DNA of 64,000 bases, taken from assembly GCA_013398175.1 (NCBI GenBank), contig VZRZ01005134.1, positions 251,147-315,146 of the forward strand, in the 5' to 3' direction. The DNA is from Climacteris rufus (taxonomy: Eukaryota; Chordata; Aves; Passeriformes; Climacteridae). Below are positions 23,545 through 37,918 of this stretch, one piece after another; position 1 is the first letter of the stretch, and each line of letters opens with the position of its first letter. The notes beneath the pieces are model-generated. The model was given only the letters and a program-made list of their open reading frames with translations, had not been told where the DNA came from and made no database searches. Position numbers and translations under genes: made by a program.

Positions 23545-24805
23545 AGAACAGAGGAGAACATCATTAGAGCAGTTTCTGTTTCTTCTCTGGCTTTACAACA
23601 CACCAAAGCAAAATGGTGCAGCTCCCACCACGGTTCTCCCACTGCAGGCTGACAGATTTTTCCTTCTCCAAGCTCTAAGTCAATCAAATTACTTTTATTT
23701 TCCTTTTTTTTTACTTTTTGTTCATATCACGTACTGGTACAACGTGGGATAACCCCAAATCATTTTCCATTGTGCTGAGTGTCATACATGTCCTCAGCAA
23801 AACACAATCTCCTCTGAGAATTATCTGTAGCCAAAAAGTGTCCACTGATAATCAGAACACAAGGCTGGTTCCCCAAGTGCCTTTCCATTTCCCCCACAGT
23901 GCGAGAGCCCTTGCTTTAGGAAATCTTTAAAAACATTTGCTATCATGCTTCTTTTCCTCCTGAAATTTCTTCTCTCTTTACGCCTTTCTTTTTCTACCTC
24001 AAAACCTCAAACTTTCTCATTCCTAGATTTTTTTTTTTTGGAGTTCTTTATTTCATAATCTTAGAACAAAACTTCCAAAAATGCAAGGCAGGAATCTTAA
24101 GGCTTAATAAAACCTGAGCTTTCAAGTGCTTTCCACGTGAGTCAGAATGTCTGTGATCAGTTCTTTTTGACTGAATAGAACAGATTTGGGCCAGATGCCT
24201 TGGATTAAAATGATCAAGAAAGAGAATATAGTAACAAAAGTAAATTGACCTAATAATGTAATTTCAGAAAAAGAACGAAGGAGTTGAACTTCCTATCAAA
24301 ACTGGTATTTTCTTGGAATTTGAGAATATAACCGAGGTTTCATTCTGTGTCCTCCAGCAATGCAGTGAGCCAGTGAAAGAGAAAGAAAAGAAAGGTAGAT
24401 TTATTTCAAACAATAAACGGCTGTGAAGCACTTGGCTTTTTTAATATTGTCCTTTAAATCAGGCAAGAGAGACTAACAGTAAAAATATTACAGTAAAATG
24501 AGAGGAGTGCTGAACTCCATGAGCAGAAGATTGGTATGTGTTTACAGAAAAAAAAAATTTAAAAGGTGAAGAAATAAAGAATCCATGGGTGGTCAAAAGC
24601 TGAAAATGCAGTGCTGGATTTTTGGGAAGCTGATGACCCCTGAGTAAATTCATGCTGAATGCAATGTGGGGCGGGACAAGAAGAACAGATGTGCTGTGAA
24701 ATGTAAGAAATAAATCAGGAGAAGAGAAACAGAAATAAACAAGGTTAAGAAGTCAGCTGGTCCAAGACAATGCCTTTGGAAGGTGGACACTGGGGTTTGG
24801 ACTTG

Positions 24806-24936
24806 TGTCCTAGGCCAGGCTGGATGGGGCTTGGAGCAGCCTGGGACAGTGGGAGGTGTCCCTGCCATGGCAGGGGTGGCACTGGGTGGGCTTCAAGGTC
24901 CCTCCAACCCAAACCATTCTGTGATTCTGTGACTCT
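24806..24936 (+). mobile_element. CR1 LINE fragment, 3' end
   Basis: Starts within the CTAGGCCAGGCTGGATGGGG block, keeps GGGAGGTGTCCCTGCCATGG and CCCTCCAACCCAAACC, and ends ATTCTGTGATTCTGTG. A short 5'-truncated copy with a well-kept tail, antisense to EDIL3. Confidence 0.88.
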
Positions 24937-26095
24937 ACAAAGAAGAAAACACAGAAAAGTGCAAGAGTACATTTATAAGAACAGAAGAGTAAGGAATGAC
25001 CATTCAGAGCAATCAGACAAGGAAGCTTGGAAATCCCAACATTTGAGCAATAGTAGCAAATAATGAGTAGTGAATCATTTTAAGAAAAGGAATGAGTTAA
25101 AACATGCAATACTGAGACACCAAAAGAGTAAGGGGAAAATGTCAGTGTCTGTATACAGTTTAAGAATTTTGATTTTACCAGAATCAAGTAATTTATTGCC
25201 ATAACTTATTACCAGTAGCAGCATTGCTCAGAGAAGCACCCCAGAATATGAGGCAAGTGTCCCTGGGTGGCAAAACTCTTTCTATGTTCTCCTTGTTCAA
25301 TGGAGAGAGAGAGAGAGACTCAATCAACAACCACTCAGAGCAGAAGCCTGCTTTGGATGCTTGCATGGATGGCTTGAAGGGACTTTTTTCTTCTGTAAGG
25401 AGTGCAGGGGAGCTTGGTTCCACAGCCTAAGTGGGCCTCTGGGAAATGCACACTGCTAATTAGTAAAAGTCTTTCATGAATTAATAAACACCAGGTCTCC
25501 AGACCTCACTTCCAAATATTTTGGAGTCTAAATGAATAGTCTGTTTTTTTCAAAAAGACTGATCTGGTAAGGAATCACTAATTGGTCCACACTTTCAGGC
25601 AGCTTTTGAACTAAACATTTCAGAGTCAACTTTAGATTCCCTTTATAAATAATTTTGACATTAGCATTTTACAAGTGTAACCTCTTTTTAGCAGAGAATG
25701 CTTCTTATACTAAAAGTCAATGTCTCTCCTGTTAACTTGAAAAAATGCCTCCACAAAACCAGTTGTTTATTTTTAAAATGTTGAAAGTAAGCTGAAAGGA
25801 TTTCACAAATATTTAACATGGCCATGACACTCAAGAGTACGTCTCATTGAAATTCAGAACAGGGAGAAAAAAAATTTCCTCATTAAGATTCAGGGGATTC
25901 CAAAGGTAAAATCAGAATAAATCTTTATCATCACATAGATCCAATGTTAATAAAAATGTCCTAGTAATGATTGTTTTGTGCTTATAGGACATATCCAGTG
26001 GCCTTACACTCTTGTTCAGAAAATGATGTGGGAAGCTGGAAGGTAATTTGGCATATGTTCAGTCTTTTTCAATAAGACTTACTAGGACTATGTAG

Positions 26096-26110
26096 AATGT
26101 GTGTGTGTGT
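26096..26110. repeat. Short (GT)n run
   Basis: About seven GT units in the giant intron. Confidence 0.8.
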
Positions 26111-29100
26111 ATTTATTAAAAAAAAAGTGAAAAAAGAAGTAATGAATAAACAGACTCAGTTCTTGACAATACAGACAACACGTATTTCTGGAGATGGAGG
26201 AAAAAAATGAAGGACATAGCACCAGCACTTCCATCTCATATTTTAACATCTTATTTACTTATTTACTCACAAGCAGATGAGAAGCCCTCAGGCAATAAAG
26301 ATCATTATTTAATTTAAAGAAATACAGCTTTTACTTTGTTGCTTCATTACCTTCTACCTTTCCTTGCTTTTCATTCTTTGTATTGAAACCAGCGTAGAGC
26401 AGAAAGGTGAGAATAATTTACACCATTTCTAGGTAAAACATCTGTGCTAAAGTAGCTCAAATCAAAGTCATAACTTCCCATCAGGACACAGAACACTTTC
26501 ATTCAGTTAGTGCAGTTTGCAACTAACAGGCAATCAAACAAATTACCAGGGAGAGAAGTTGAATTAACACACAGCCACAATGTACTCTTCAAAGCTGAAT
26601 GTGATTAACAGGATTAGAATGTGACTCTGGACTTTTCAGTGCAGCAGAATTTAGAAGGAAGTAGAGGCAATTAGTCTGCAACTGATAGGATCATTAGCTG
26701 GTTACAAGAAGAACCATGGTCTACAGTCCATGTACGTTTCTACAAGCAGCTGATCAAAAAGCAGTTTAACACCTTGTGTCTGAAACAGCTCTCTTGGGCT
26801 GGAACTGTTCCCTTTGCCCACCTGGTTTCAGATGTTACAGACAATGCAGGAGGCTTGGAGGAGAATCAATGTGAGGGAAACACAAGGACAGATCCACCCG
26901 AGTATCAAACTCAGGTTATTTGTGATGAGCCACTGCATGGGTGTGCAGCACGAACCAAGTGCAGCTGATGGGAGCATCTCCAGAGTCTCCTCGCAACCTC
27001 AGCCACTCTGAGGTTCTCCAACACGTGGCAAACCCAGCCATGCTGCCCAAAATGCCAGAGGCTGGGGAACCAGGCACAGGTAGGCTGAGTTTACGCTGAC
27101 AGGTAACACACAGCAGGATGTCCACACAGCTCTGCCGCAGGGCCTCCACTTCCAGGTACTCTGGACCAACTTTTGCAGCACTTTTGGTTTAGTTTAATCT
27201 GAAAGGAATCCATGCTTTGTGAGGATACTCCATCATGTGAACCAGTGCATGAAAAGGGAAGACTGCCTTTAAAAATAACACGTTCCTTATCAGCCTCGCA
27301 GTGTTCAAGGAGAAGAAAGAATCCTCAGGATCCAGGGAGCACCAGGTCCTTTTTCACAGTGAAGATAATGGTGAAATGGCTCACTTGACCTTCAGCAGTT
27401 CATCTGTTCACTTCAGGATTGTATTAAATGTTCATTTTAGTCCTCTCCTTGTACAGACATTATGTTTCTGCTCCCACTATAGCTATTCCTATGCTTAGCT
27501 TTTCTTGCAATTTTAGACATGCCATTTTTTCCCAGAGGTTTTCTTTTATTTACCTTTGTGATTCTGTAGACTGGGTGTTTTTATTAATCACTTGTCAGGT
27601 AACACTGATGAATACTGGGTAGCCGTACTCTGCTTGGCAAATACCAGAACTCCAGGATCAAAAGTAAAGGAACCTGGATCAGACACATAGGTCAGTGAGA
27701 GGGAAGCACTGCCAAGGTGGGGGCAGTACTGACCCTTAGGACACTGAACAAACAAGGCCACCAAGGTCTCCAGCTGCTAATTCACCAAAGTGCAGATCTG
27801 CATATAAATATTCTGATATTACAGTGAGGTCTCAAGATATTTTGTGGTGCTCAGGATGATGGCTGACATTCAGGGCTGGGCTCCTGAATCCCACCAAGAG
27901 GTTCCAAAGTCCTTTTCAGGTAAATAACCTGTCCTGAGCACATCACCTACTCTTCAAGTCCTCATAACTCCCTTCATTTTTCCAGGGCAAACTGGCACAC
28001 TCGGAGAGCTGCTATCTGTACCCAAGGCCAGGAAAAGGAGGGACAGGACTGCAGTGGCTACAGCAAAAAGGCAGAAATGCAGCTCTCCTTATCTTACTGC
28101 ATCAGATGAAGGTGCTTTGCACTCTCCTCCACGCCCAGACTCTGGATATAAAGGAAAATTAGTGCTGGTAGCATGTGCTTGCTGCAGATGTGCAACACCT
28201 GTATCTTTCTAACAACATTTCAGCAGCATTTCTTTTTCTGTAACCTGTGAAGCTCAGCATTTCAGTTTGTGTTTCTTTTTTCCTAAAGGTTGACATGAAA
28301 CCCAAAAAACCACAAACCCCAAAACCAGCCTAAACTATAACCCATCATAGTTAATTACACCTAAAAGCTCTGAAGGGAAAAAATAACTGAGCAACTATAT
28401 GCTCTTTGTAGAGAAATCTGATTTTCATCACAGCATCTTATGTACAAGAGGGTTTTTTTTGTGTAGTTACTCAAATATATGTTATTAGGGTAAATATCTA
28501 GTAATAGAACCTGAAAAAATTAAAGAAAGTTATGACAGAAAAGGAATTGCTCCAGAAGAAGCTGTAATCATTTGATAGAAAGAAGCATTTTGATCAATAT
28601 TCTGCTACACAGGATATTCATGCTTTCTAGGTTAAAAAAAGGAAGTATTTGCACTTAATGGGATATATATTAGCTATATATTTAAAATTAAACTTCTTCT
28701 CAAACCCAGGAAGAGATGGGTAATTTTCAAATAAAGTAAGACTGGAGTATCGTTCTTTTTCTCCTTTAAAAATGTGGAATTCATTTGGCTGGCTTCTTTT
28801 TCATTTAAGCTTAGACCTTCAACATGATTTTAACACTGTGTCATTATATTTTTAATGTCTGCAGTCCTCTAGGCTAAGATAATAAATAGTGGTCTTATTT
28901 TCTTATTGCTCTTAATTGCTTTTCCCTCTGAATGACTTTATGGCTGCAGTAACTGCACTGAAGAAACAGGTTAGGAAGAATTCCATGTACCATCAGCTGT
29001 CTCCAGTACAGTTTAAAAGTGACACATTAGACAGTGAGGTCTGTTGTTTGAAATCTCCCTGGACCATCAAAAATACCTCTCAGGCCATTATTCTGAAAAT

Positions 29101-31790
29101 TTTGGAGTGAAACACACAACCAGGCTGAAAAGTTACTTTATTTCCACAACCAACTTCTTAAGTAGCAGCTACTTCTTAAAAAACACAGATTGTGTGAATC
29201 CTTCCTGAATATATTTACATAGTTAATAATTTCTATTATATAGATATTGTTGGAAAAGGAGGAAAAAAGCCACCTAGATTACTACAGGATTTTTTTCAGC
29301 ATTTTAGTAAAAATTCAGATAAAACAGGTGTGTATGATCAACTGCATGGCCTTTTTCAGAATAGTATCTAATTTTAGCAAAGCAGCTCCTCATAACTACA
29401 CTTTACTAAGCTGTGAATAACCTTGTGTCATTGATATTTCAAAAATAAAATGTATTTATTGAAAAAAAGAAGCCAATTTTAACCTTAAGATCTGGATTTT
29501 CAAAAGTGCCAGAGGAGTTATTGCCAATTTCCTACGGCACCTCAAGGCAGCTGCTGTGCCGTGGCTGCACCAGCACCCTGTTTTACCCTGCCTGCAGCAC
29601 ACACAAGGTAATTCTGTTTTCACTCTGATCCTGCAGACCAGATTGGCTTCCACAGATCTGGATAATTCTCACAAGTTATCAGGGAGCACTCGCATTCCCA
29701 AGGGAAATGGTAGTGCCGGGTGTGTTAAGGTCTGAAGCAAAAGAAAAGGTAGAGGTTTGAAATGATAACATCAGTGATGATTGAATCTATAACCTTTTCT
29801 CATAGCAGTGAGTACTCCACATCTGTGCACAGGATTTTTTTGTGGTAATCATGATCAGAGGATTTTTGCAGAGATGACACAGTTGACTGCACTGGCTACC
29901 AGCAGTCAAGAAACCATTAATAAAAGAGTAGCCATCTATCTATCTGCTGTGGAATATTCAGAGCTTATCAGTCCTTGAGGATGCTAGGAGATTTAAAAAT
30001 AGCCCATTAAATTACCAGTGATTAAGCAGGCTTAGACATCTGGTGGAGCTCGGAGAAGGCTTTGAGCTGCTTTAGTGCACTCCAAGAGTTGATAAAATCT
30101 GGGACACAGTTCTGTGTTAGGTCAGTCAGCTGGAGTTCTTGTGGGAAAGCCAAGGACAGAACAATACTGAGCCATTAAATAAAGCAGAGAGAATAAAAAT
30201 CTGAATATGACCATGAACAGTTCATGACACAACACTCTGGAAATGTTATGTTGCTTTTCTATGAAAGTCTTCAGCTGAACACTACTGGCAGCAGTGACTG
30301 TGCAGTGGCAATTCACTGATCCTAGTACCTATTTATGGACAGAAATAGATAAGGAAATTGAAAATAAATTTAATTTATATTCAGCTCTTTATATAATGGC
30401 CAAAAAGGCGTGAATTGCAAAAATTTCATCATCCTGTATGATAATACATAGCTCTATTTCTGGAAGACATAATCTAAAGTAGTTCTTGCTGTACTAACAA
30501 TAATGATACTGAGAACTTTTGATGTTGGCTATGACTAGAGGTGAAAATATAAGAAACAAAAGAACAATTACCACACTTAAAAAAAAAAAAAATTGACTAT
30601 TTATGTTTCTGCTTGTCTTTCCTCTAATCTATAAGTTAAGGGCAGATCATGCTGAGATGAAAAATAGGCATGTTCAACTCTCTTCAGATATAGAAGACAA
30701 CAAGATGGGAGTTCTGTTACCTCTTTTTATTTCAGCATAATGTCTCAAGTTGGTAAGGAAATGTGTCAGTAAGATTTCCTGCATGCCAGTGCTGTGGGCT
30801 CTGTCCCAGTGGAGATTTCTCGGATTTCTGGGGAATTTCAGGTGCTGGCATGGGTGAAACAGCAGCAAAATATTGCCCAAAAATAGAGAGAAGAAAATTT
30901 GGAATATAAGCAGAGGAAATTTGGTCTGTTTAACTGTGAATTTCAGAATGGCACTGGATAGCCAGAAATGTGAAGAGTGGACAAGTTAACACTTCACACC
31001 AACCCTTCAAAAGGCAGCCAGGAGAAATAAATGTCTCTTTGGTTTCATTTCTCCTGGGTTTTTGGTGCATTATGGGTTTTAAACAGAAATCAAAGGCTGG
31101 TGATGCGATGCCTGTAATGACAAAAATCCTGCCCTATAAATGAAATGTCACAACTTCTGCCTGGTTTTTGGTAGAGGAGATGATACACCACTTTATATTG
31201 GAGCAATGCTGAATATCTTTATAAAAGTGTTGGCATCATAAACGAGCTCATCTCTGCATGACCAGCTCGTTCTGTTTTTAAAACGAAAAGCAGTGGGGTA
31301 ATGTGGAAGTTCATTATTTACTTGGTCGGGTTTTTTTTTTCCTCAGGTGATTAATAATGTTGCAAATATTTTTTGCAGCACATAAAAATGTCTCAATAAC
31401 CTATGAGTATCTTGGCTACAGATCAAGGAGCAAACTGAAGATAAACTTGCACACAAGGTACTGCAAAGAGACTAATAATTAATATAACTACTGAACTGTT
31501 GAAATACTAACAGAAACCTGCCTGTAAGCAAAGCTAAGTCTGCTTAGAAGATAAGTGGGGTTAAGGCTGAAAGTTTTCTCCTTGTGTTTAAAAGCTGTCT
31601 GCACAACTTATTTTCATGGGAAATGCAGCCAAGACAGCATCATTCAGCCATTGTTTCTAGGAATGACTTTGCCCATCTGTCAACAGGGATTATTATGCAT
31701 AACCTGTTTCATACAGCTATGCTGCTGTAGCTATAAACTAAAAATGTCAAAATTCTGATACTAGACTTTGAAAACAACAGCAAGCTGCTT

Positions 31791-31842
31791 CTTTTTCTCT
31801 CTCTCTTTTTTTTTTTTTAAAGTTTTTTTTTGTGTGTGTGTT
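31791..31842. repeat. Pyrimidine tract with (CT)n, T runs and (GT)n
   Basis: A composite of CT units, a T12 run, a T9 run and five GT units on the plus strand, all within about 50 bases. Confidence 0.85.
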
Positions 31843-32454
31843 CCCCTCTGAAATATTAGGGCAAGCTTTTGTTTCCAGTGACACACTGTTAATAACCTGC
31901 AGAAAACCACAAAATTGGTGCACTGTAGTGTAGGAAACAGCCTTGGCTTTTTCAGCTGGAGAAATATTTTTCCGTGTTTACAGAAGAAATCAGATTTCTT
32001 TTCCCTTTTAGACTGAATGTCTTGTCACTTCTGAGGCAATAATCTCATAACATACTTGCTTGAATGCAATTAAAAGGTCTATTAATCTTCATTCTGCGGG
32101 ACACAAGAAAGATTATCTGTTATTAGTCAAAAGGACACCCTGCAGCCCCTGTGGCAGATCTTCATAAATAAGACCTCTGGTCAAAGCAAGGCTGGGCTGC
32201 TGGCAGGACAGATCCAACCCTGGGCCTCAGCTCTGCCTTTGATCTGGCACAGATGCATTTTCTTGGCTGTCACAACACCCTGTGAGGCTCTGTGGGCTCT
32301 GCACCGACCACGGGGAGCGCCAGGCACGGCTGATTTAAGGGATTAATGCTCTGCTAAAACCACCGAGCAGACCCAGGGGTGGATGGGAAAACACTTTCCT
32401 GTTCCCCAAAGTCAAAAAAAAGAAATAAACAAATCACTACCTGCTGTCAGAAAT

Positions 32455-32574
32455 GAAAACAACAACAACAAAAACCAACAAACAAACTAGCCAAACAAAA
32501 CCCAATCAACCAAACGCACCAACTCCTCCGAAAACAAACAAACAAAAGAAAAAACCCAGACAAAACAAACCCCC
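32455..32574. repeat. CA/A-rich low-complexity tract (CAA, CAAA units)
   Basis: Almost entirely A and C: AAC triplets, AAAC and CCAA units, little G or T. The minus-strand equivalent is GT-rich. Probably a degenerate microsatellite. Confidence 0.85.
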
Positions 32575-33676
32575 TCAACATTCTGAGAGATAAAAGGTGA
32601 AGAAGTTTGCTCTTGGAAGAGCTGATCAACACGTTGGCCATCAGATCTGCCTGGCTCAGGTTCGCTTCCTGATCCAGGTAATGGAAAGAAGGGCCAGGAA
32701 AATGGACTTCCACACTCCAGATAAAAGTAACAATTGAAGAACTTTTACCATTTTTGATACATATTCCATTCTAGAGCTGGCATGATGGAAGTTCACAAAA
32801 ACTGATTGACTGGGACATTTATTAGGAATTCTCAATGGGAAATTTGGATTGCAGGGACTTTCAAACAACTCAAACCCAAATTTTAAACTAGAACCCTCAG
32901 ATGCAGCAGTAGTCAATTCAAACTGGACTAAAATAAATGAAATAGTAAGTAAAGCTGATCTGCAACCAGAGCTTTAGTACTCAGCAGTGATAACAAAATT
33001 GATTTGTCTCTGCAATGGGAACGTCAGTTTTCATATAATGAAAAGATTGACCATTTTAATAATGGAATGGATTCCTATAGAAGAAGTTCAAAATTTATGC
33101 ATGTATAAAGTTGTTTCATTTTCAGAAAAACAGGTATGAAACTGCCGGAAGTAAAAATATGCCAAGCTATTTTAAATTTAGTGGCAAAATTTTAAATGTT
33201 GCATTTTCACCTAGAATGTTTTCCATGCCTTTTCATATAAACAAGAAGAGCATCTCAATTGTTAAAAGATTTTTTAAATAGAAAATGACATCTATTCCAT
33301 CCTTTGTACTGTTAAATAATTAATAAAAGGAGTTCTGATGTTTTAGTGCATAAGCAACAGGGTAAATCAATGCAGACAAACTATTTCCTAGACTTACTGT
33401 GCTCTTCTAAGTTTGAAAAAGGAACTGGCACAGAATACTTCAGGTCTTTGGGCATGGAGTGTGGTGGTTGAAGTCAGGTCTGTTTTGGAATTAAGTATCT
33501 CTCCTTATGCCTCAGTAGAGGCATTTTCCTTAGGAAATGTGAATGGCCCCTATAACTCATATTAGCCCCAAATATATTTTTTCTCCCAATTTTTAAAAAA
33601 TGCTTTTAAAAATTAAAACACTCCATTTGTACCATTACCTATCTGGAAACATGAAAAGAAAGAAGACATATAGATA

Positions 33677-33744
33677 TTCCTTCCTTCCTTCCTTCCTTCC
33701 TTCCTTCCTTCCTTCCTTCCTTCCTTCCTTCCTTCCTTCCTTCC
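33677..33744. repeat. Perfect (TTCC)17 microsatellite
   Basis: Seventeen uninterrupted TTCC units (68 nt) in the giant intron, preceded by AGATA-type sequence. Purity at this length predicts length polymorphism. On the EDIL3 transcript strand it is a GGAA repeat. Confidence 0.97.
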
Positions 33745-35984
33745 CATTCAGCCTCTCATTCAACACAGCCCAGAGTCTAAAGAAATCTCTTACAAGGCTA
33801 AGAAATTTAGCATCAAGCTAAAAACATTGTCAAAAGTGATGGTTCCCCAAAAAGAACACTAGACTAACCTCTTCCAGGGTTATAAAAAAAAAAGGGATTG
33901 TGTTTTTTACAACTTAAACAAATCTTTGAGTGGGTTCCTGCACATAAAACCTCTGTAAGCCCTCCTGGAATACACAGCATGGACTCAATGATTGTTAAAG
34001 GCCACAGCTTTGAAATGACATCTGAAAGCTCTGTTGAAGGTATATTAGAAGTATTAAATAACATCACAACTATTTCCAGCATAAATAACTATACTTCTGT
34101 TCCAAACATCATGCTTGCTGCTTTCCGCAATTAATGTAACACAGATAAATTATAGGCTATTTTCTCACTGAGCAGGTCAGTAAAAATATTTCCTTTTCAA
34201 TACATGCCAAAATTCACCAGGAGTACTTTGGCTACGACTAATTGCAACTAACGTTTTTAAAAAAGAAGAAAACAACAGGGCAGTAAAGGAGAAATGTACA
34301 ACTATGTCTGGAAGAGCATAAACTATCCTCTCAAAAACGTAACTGTTTCTTGCAGTCAACAAGGCTGGATCCCAAAGAAAGTAATATCTGAAGAAAAATA
34401 TTTGCAAATCCTGCATTTGCATAGACCCACTCCAGCCCTACTGACATCTGGTCCAGCTAACAACGACCTGCACACAGCACAGAGAGGGAAGCCTGCTCTG
34501 CCATGGACCAGCAGAAAGATGGGGAGCTGATAAATTATTAAGAAAGTCGAAATCTTAAAAGTTTTGCACACCAACACACAGAGAAGTCTGTGGAATCACA
34601 GCATTAAGAAATCTGAAGAGAACATATTTTCAGCTCTGGGCAATGTGTTTTCCTTGTAGATCCATCAGATATTTCTAGCTTTTTTTGTTTGTTTGTTTTT
34701 CCCTGGTGTTTCCAGTGTTCCTTTCACAAAGATCAATCTTTTAAATGGCTCCTGCAGCCCTTGTTCTGTTAGGTGGGTACAAGTTTACCAAAACCCTGTG
34801 TTTACCTTCAGAGAACCCATACCCTTTTGCAAAGCAAATTTCTCAGTCACAATTTTCAAGATCAGAATTTTTCAGTCAACTCTGAGCATGTGGGAGGTGC
34901 TGTGACACATTCACTTTCATTCTACGGGGGTTAAAAAATTGTTTTAGGTATATAAATCAGAGAAATGAACTCCAATATCAACCAAATGCATGCAACAGCA
35001 AAAAGTCTATATAAAAACATGTCTCAATGTAAATTAACTTCTACCAGAAAGCAAGGCACTACACTGTCTGGCAGACAGAATTTAAAAATCTTTGGCTTTT
35101 TGTTGTAGAGGATGCCTGCATTTTCCTTCAAGAATTCAAGTAAAAAGTTGTATTTTCTCCTCTGATGTAAATAGATGTTTCTCACTCATGCATTGCAGTT
35201 CCATGGAGTGGACTGTTCCCTAAGCACTTGCTTTGTAGGCAGCAGAAAATACACCCCTGTTACTACCACACAAATCAGCAGTAATTTGTGTCTTGCAGCA
35301 GATTACTGTGCTTATATCAGATGACTCAGGGAAAGAACATATTTTTCAAATTTGTTATGGTATCCAATAGCGAAAATGTTTGCTTTCCTCATAAAAAATG
35401 GTATTTTGAAAAGCACAGGGATTAATAGAAAATTTATATATTTTGAGCAACATAATCTTTAATATTCTTCCTCACTGACGGATTCCCAGCAAGTCTTTGC
35501 AGAAATGTCTTGCCACCAGCCTTGCCTTTAACCACCTGCCAAGGTTACACCCAGGGGGAATATAACAGTTGTGTTTTCCCCAAATGTCACGTTAAACTAA
35601 CCAGACTTAAAGGCTTTGTGGAACTGAGAATATTCTGCTCAGAGCAAGCACTGCACTGCATTTCAGCTGGGATTAAAGTGCCTTCATTTCAGCCACAAAA
35701 CACACACAAAAAAGGCTGATTAACCTCCTGCACATGTACCAATGTAGTTATTCCCACAAGCTTCAGCAAAAAACATTGGCTTTAGGCACAGGGGGCCAGG
35801 CATCAGAGATCCTGAGTTCACAAGGAGTTACAAGCTCAATGAAATTGACCTCCTTATATCACAGGCCAGGGGTCTCACCCAAGGTACAGATCATCCCCCA
35901 AGACTGTTGAGTTAGATATTTCACTCCTTTTAAATTGCAAAGCCAGTCATGCTTTTCCTACAGATATTGTTGATTTTACTGCAG

Positions 35985-36199
35985 GGAAGGTTTAGATTGG
36001 CTATGAGAAAAGATTTCTTCACTGAAAGGGCTGTCCAGCCCTGGCACAGCTGCCCAGAGTAGTGTGGGGTTCCCATCCCTGGAGGGATTTAAAAGCCATC
36101 TAGATGTGTCTGTTGGGATCATGGCTCAGTGCTGGAGGAAGAGTTGGACTTGATGGTCTTAGGGCTGCTTTCCAGCCTAGGTGATTCCATGACTCTATA
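35985..36199 (+). mobile_element. CR1 LINE fragment of a different, older subfamily
   Basis: Reads TTAGATTGGCTATGAG, TTTCTTCACTGAAAGGGCTG, TCCCTGGAGGGATTTAAAAG and TTGGACTTGATGGTCTTAGG, ending ATTCCATGACTCTAT. The internal blocks differ from the GCCCCTGGATCCCTGG type elsewhere, so it belongs to another CR1 subfamily and is more diverged. Confidence 0.82.
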
Positions 36200-36600
36200 A
36201 TAAACACTTCAGGATTGCCCTGATTTAGAAGTACTTTGTGACTCTCCATGGTAAAGGGTCCATATTATGAACAAGAGAAACATGGCACTCTGGAAAAAGA
36301 ATTTGCACCTACTACAAAAAGCACTGATTTTCTTAGTAGAAAGCAGGTAGCTTGTTCACAGCAGTGGTTTTACCTGTGGCACTGTGGGTCAAGTAAATAA
36401 TTCCTAAATTCACAAGAAACACAAATACAATGATAAAATACTAGTACTTCCAGAATTACAAATGCAATCAGGTTGTCAGAATTACTGTTATAATCAGTAA
36501 TTTATTTTGGAAGCTGAGATGGTGATCCTATGATGACAGCACACTTTGAACTTTGAAAGAGGCACTTGGAGGGCTGCAGAAGCACCTTTTGCAAGGACAA

Positions 36601-36882
36601 GCAGTAGCAGGACACAGGGAATGGTTTCCCACTGCCAGAAGGCAGGGTTGGATGGGATATTGGGCAGGAATTGTTCCCTGGGAGGGTGGGGAGGCCCTGG
36701 CACAGGGTGCCCAGAGAAGCTGTGGCTGCCCCTGGATCCCTGGAAATGTCCAAGGCCAGGCTGGATGGGGCTGGGAACAGCCTGGGACAGGGGAAGGTGT
36801 CCCTGCCATGGCAGGGGGTGAGCCTGGATGGGCTTTAGGGTCTCATCCAATCTAAACCATTGTGATGTTCTGTGATTCTATG
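36601..36882 (+). mobile_element. CR1 LINE fragment, 3' end
   Basis: Begins near AGGACACAGGGAATGG, contains GGGATATTGGGCAGGAATTG, the GTGGCTGCCCCTGGATCCC block and the full 3' region, ending TTCTGTGATTCTATG. It is well preserved, antisense to EDIL3, and lies 400 nt from the older copy at 35985-36199. Confidence 0.9.
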
Positions 36883-37918
36883 TCTGCAGTCCTGCTGGTG
36901 CATGAGAGCATAAAGATCACAGGCTAAATCAGAGACAAGCCATTAAAGTTATCTTTTCTGCATTCCTTACTTCCTTTTTTTGATTCCACATTCAACCACA
37001 GAAGAGAACTTTGAAGAAAAAGCAGATGCATTTCTTTTGTCCAAATAACACAGGTTTGAGACGGACAACAGACTATAGAAATGAAACAAAACCTCCCCAC
37101 ACAATCCCTCCCAGTTTCTTTGGACGTCTCACAGAAAGCCCCACTGACTGAGGTGCCAGTGAAATTATCTGCAAGCAGTAGCCTGGCTGTATTTTGGTTG
37201 CCTGGGAGCCAACTGGAGCCTTCACACCCTCAGGATTTTGAAAGAGCTTTTCTTTAGGATGGTGTAAGGTGGCACCAAGTCCTGACAGCAGGTGGGAGGA
37301 GGGCCCTGTGGAGACTCTTCAAGTGGCTGCAGCTCAGCAGAGCAGGGCAGAACATCACAAGGAGCACAATTCATTCCTGATGCTACACAAAGGACTCATG
37401 CAGGGTGGATTGAAATTTCAGAATTTCAGATGGAAGTTCTTGTACAAAGTTTTGGAAGAAAATCTCAGATTTAAACAAATCCTTCAGTACATTTGGCAGG
37501 TTCTCCTTTGTGTTCTGAAAGTGCTTTGTGGTCAAAAAGTGTTCTTTTTTATAGAAATACTGATGTTTATTTCTGATCTATCTCTACCTCTCTATATCTC
37601 CATCTATTTATCATCCATATCTGTCAATTACTATATGTACATTTATATCATCTATATCAATATAATCTATAAATGTAACACACATACAGAAACAGGTATG
37701 TATAGTTACACATCCAGACATATACATTTAAAACACAGATCATTTCTGCTTAATGATTTTCCTGATCTGTGAAGTTGCTCTTTAGGCTGCATGTGCATTC
37801 TCCCCAAAATACCCCTTAATTTTATTTTCCATCACAATTCTAAATTTGTACACTGAGACCAACCCTTGCCATAGCACTGTGTGTCCCCAGGACACGAAGA
37901 AATATATAGGGATTTTTA

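Noticed and set aside
37269..37772. 167-codon plus-strand open frame
   Set aside because: Its second half is low-complexity TATA/ATAC sequence giving a Tyr/Ile-rich translation. There is no domain and no conserved start context.
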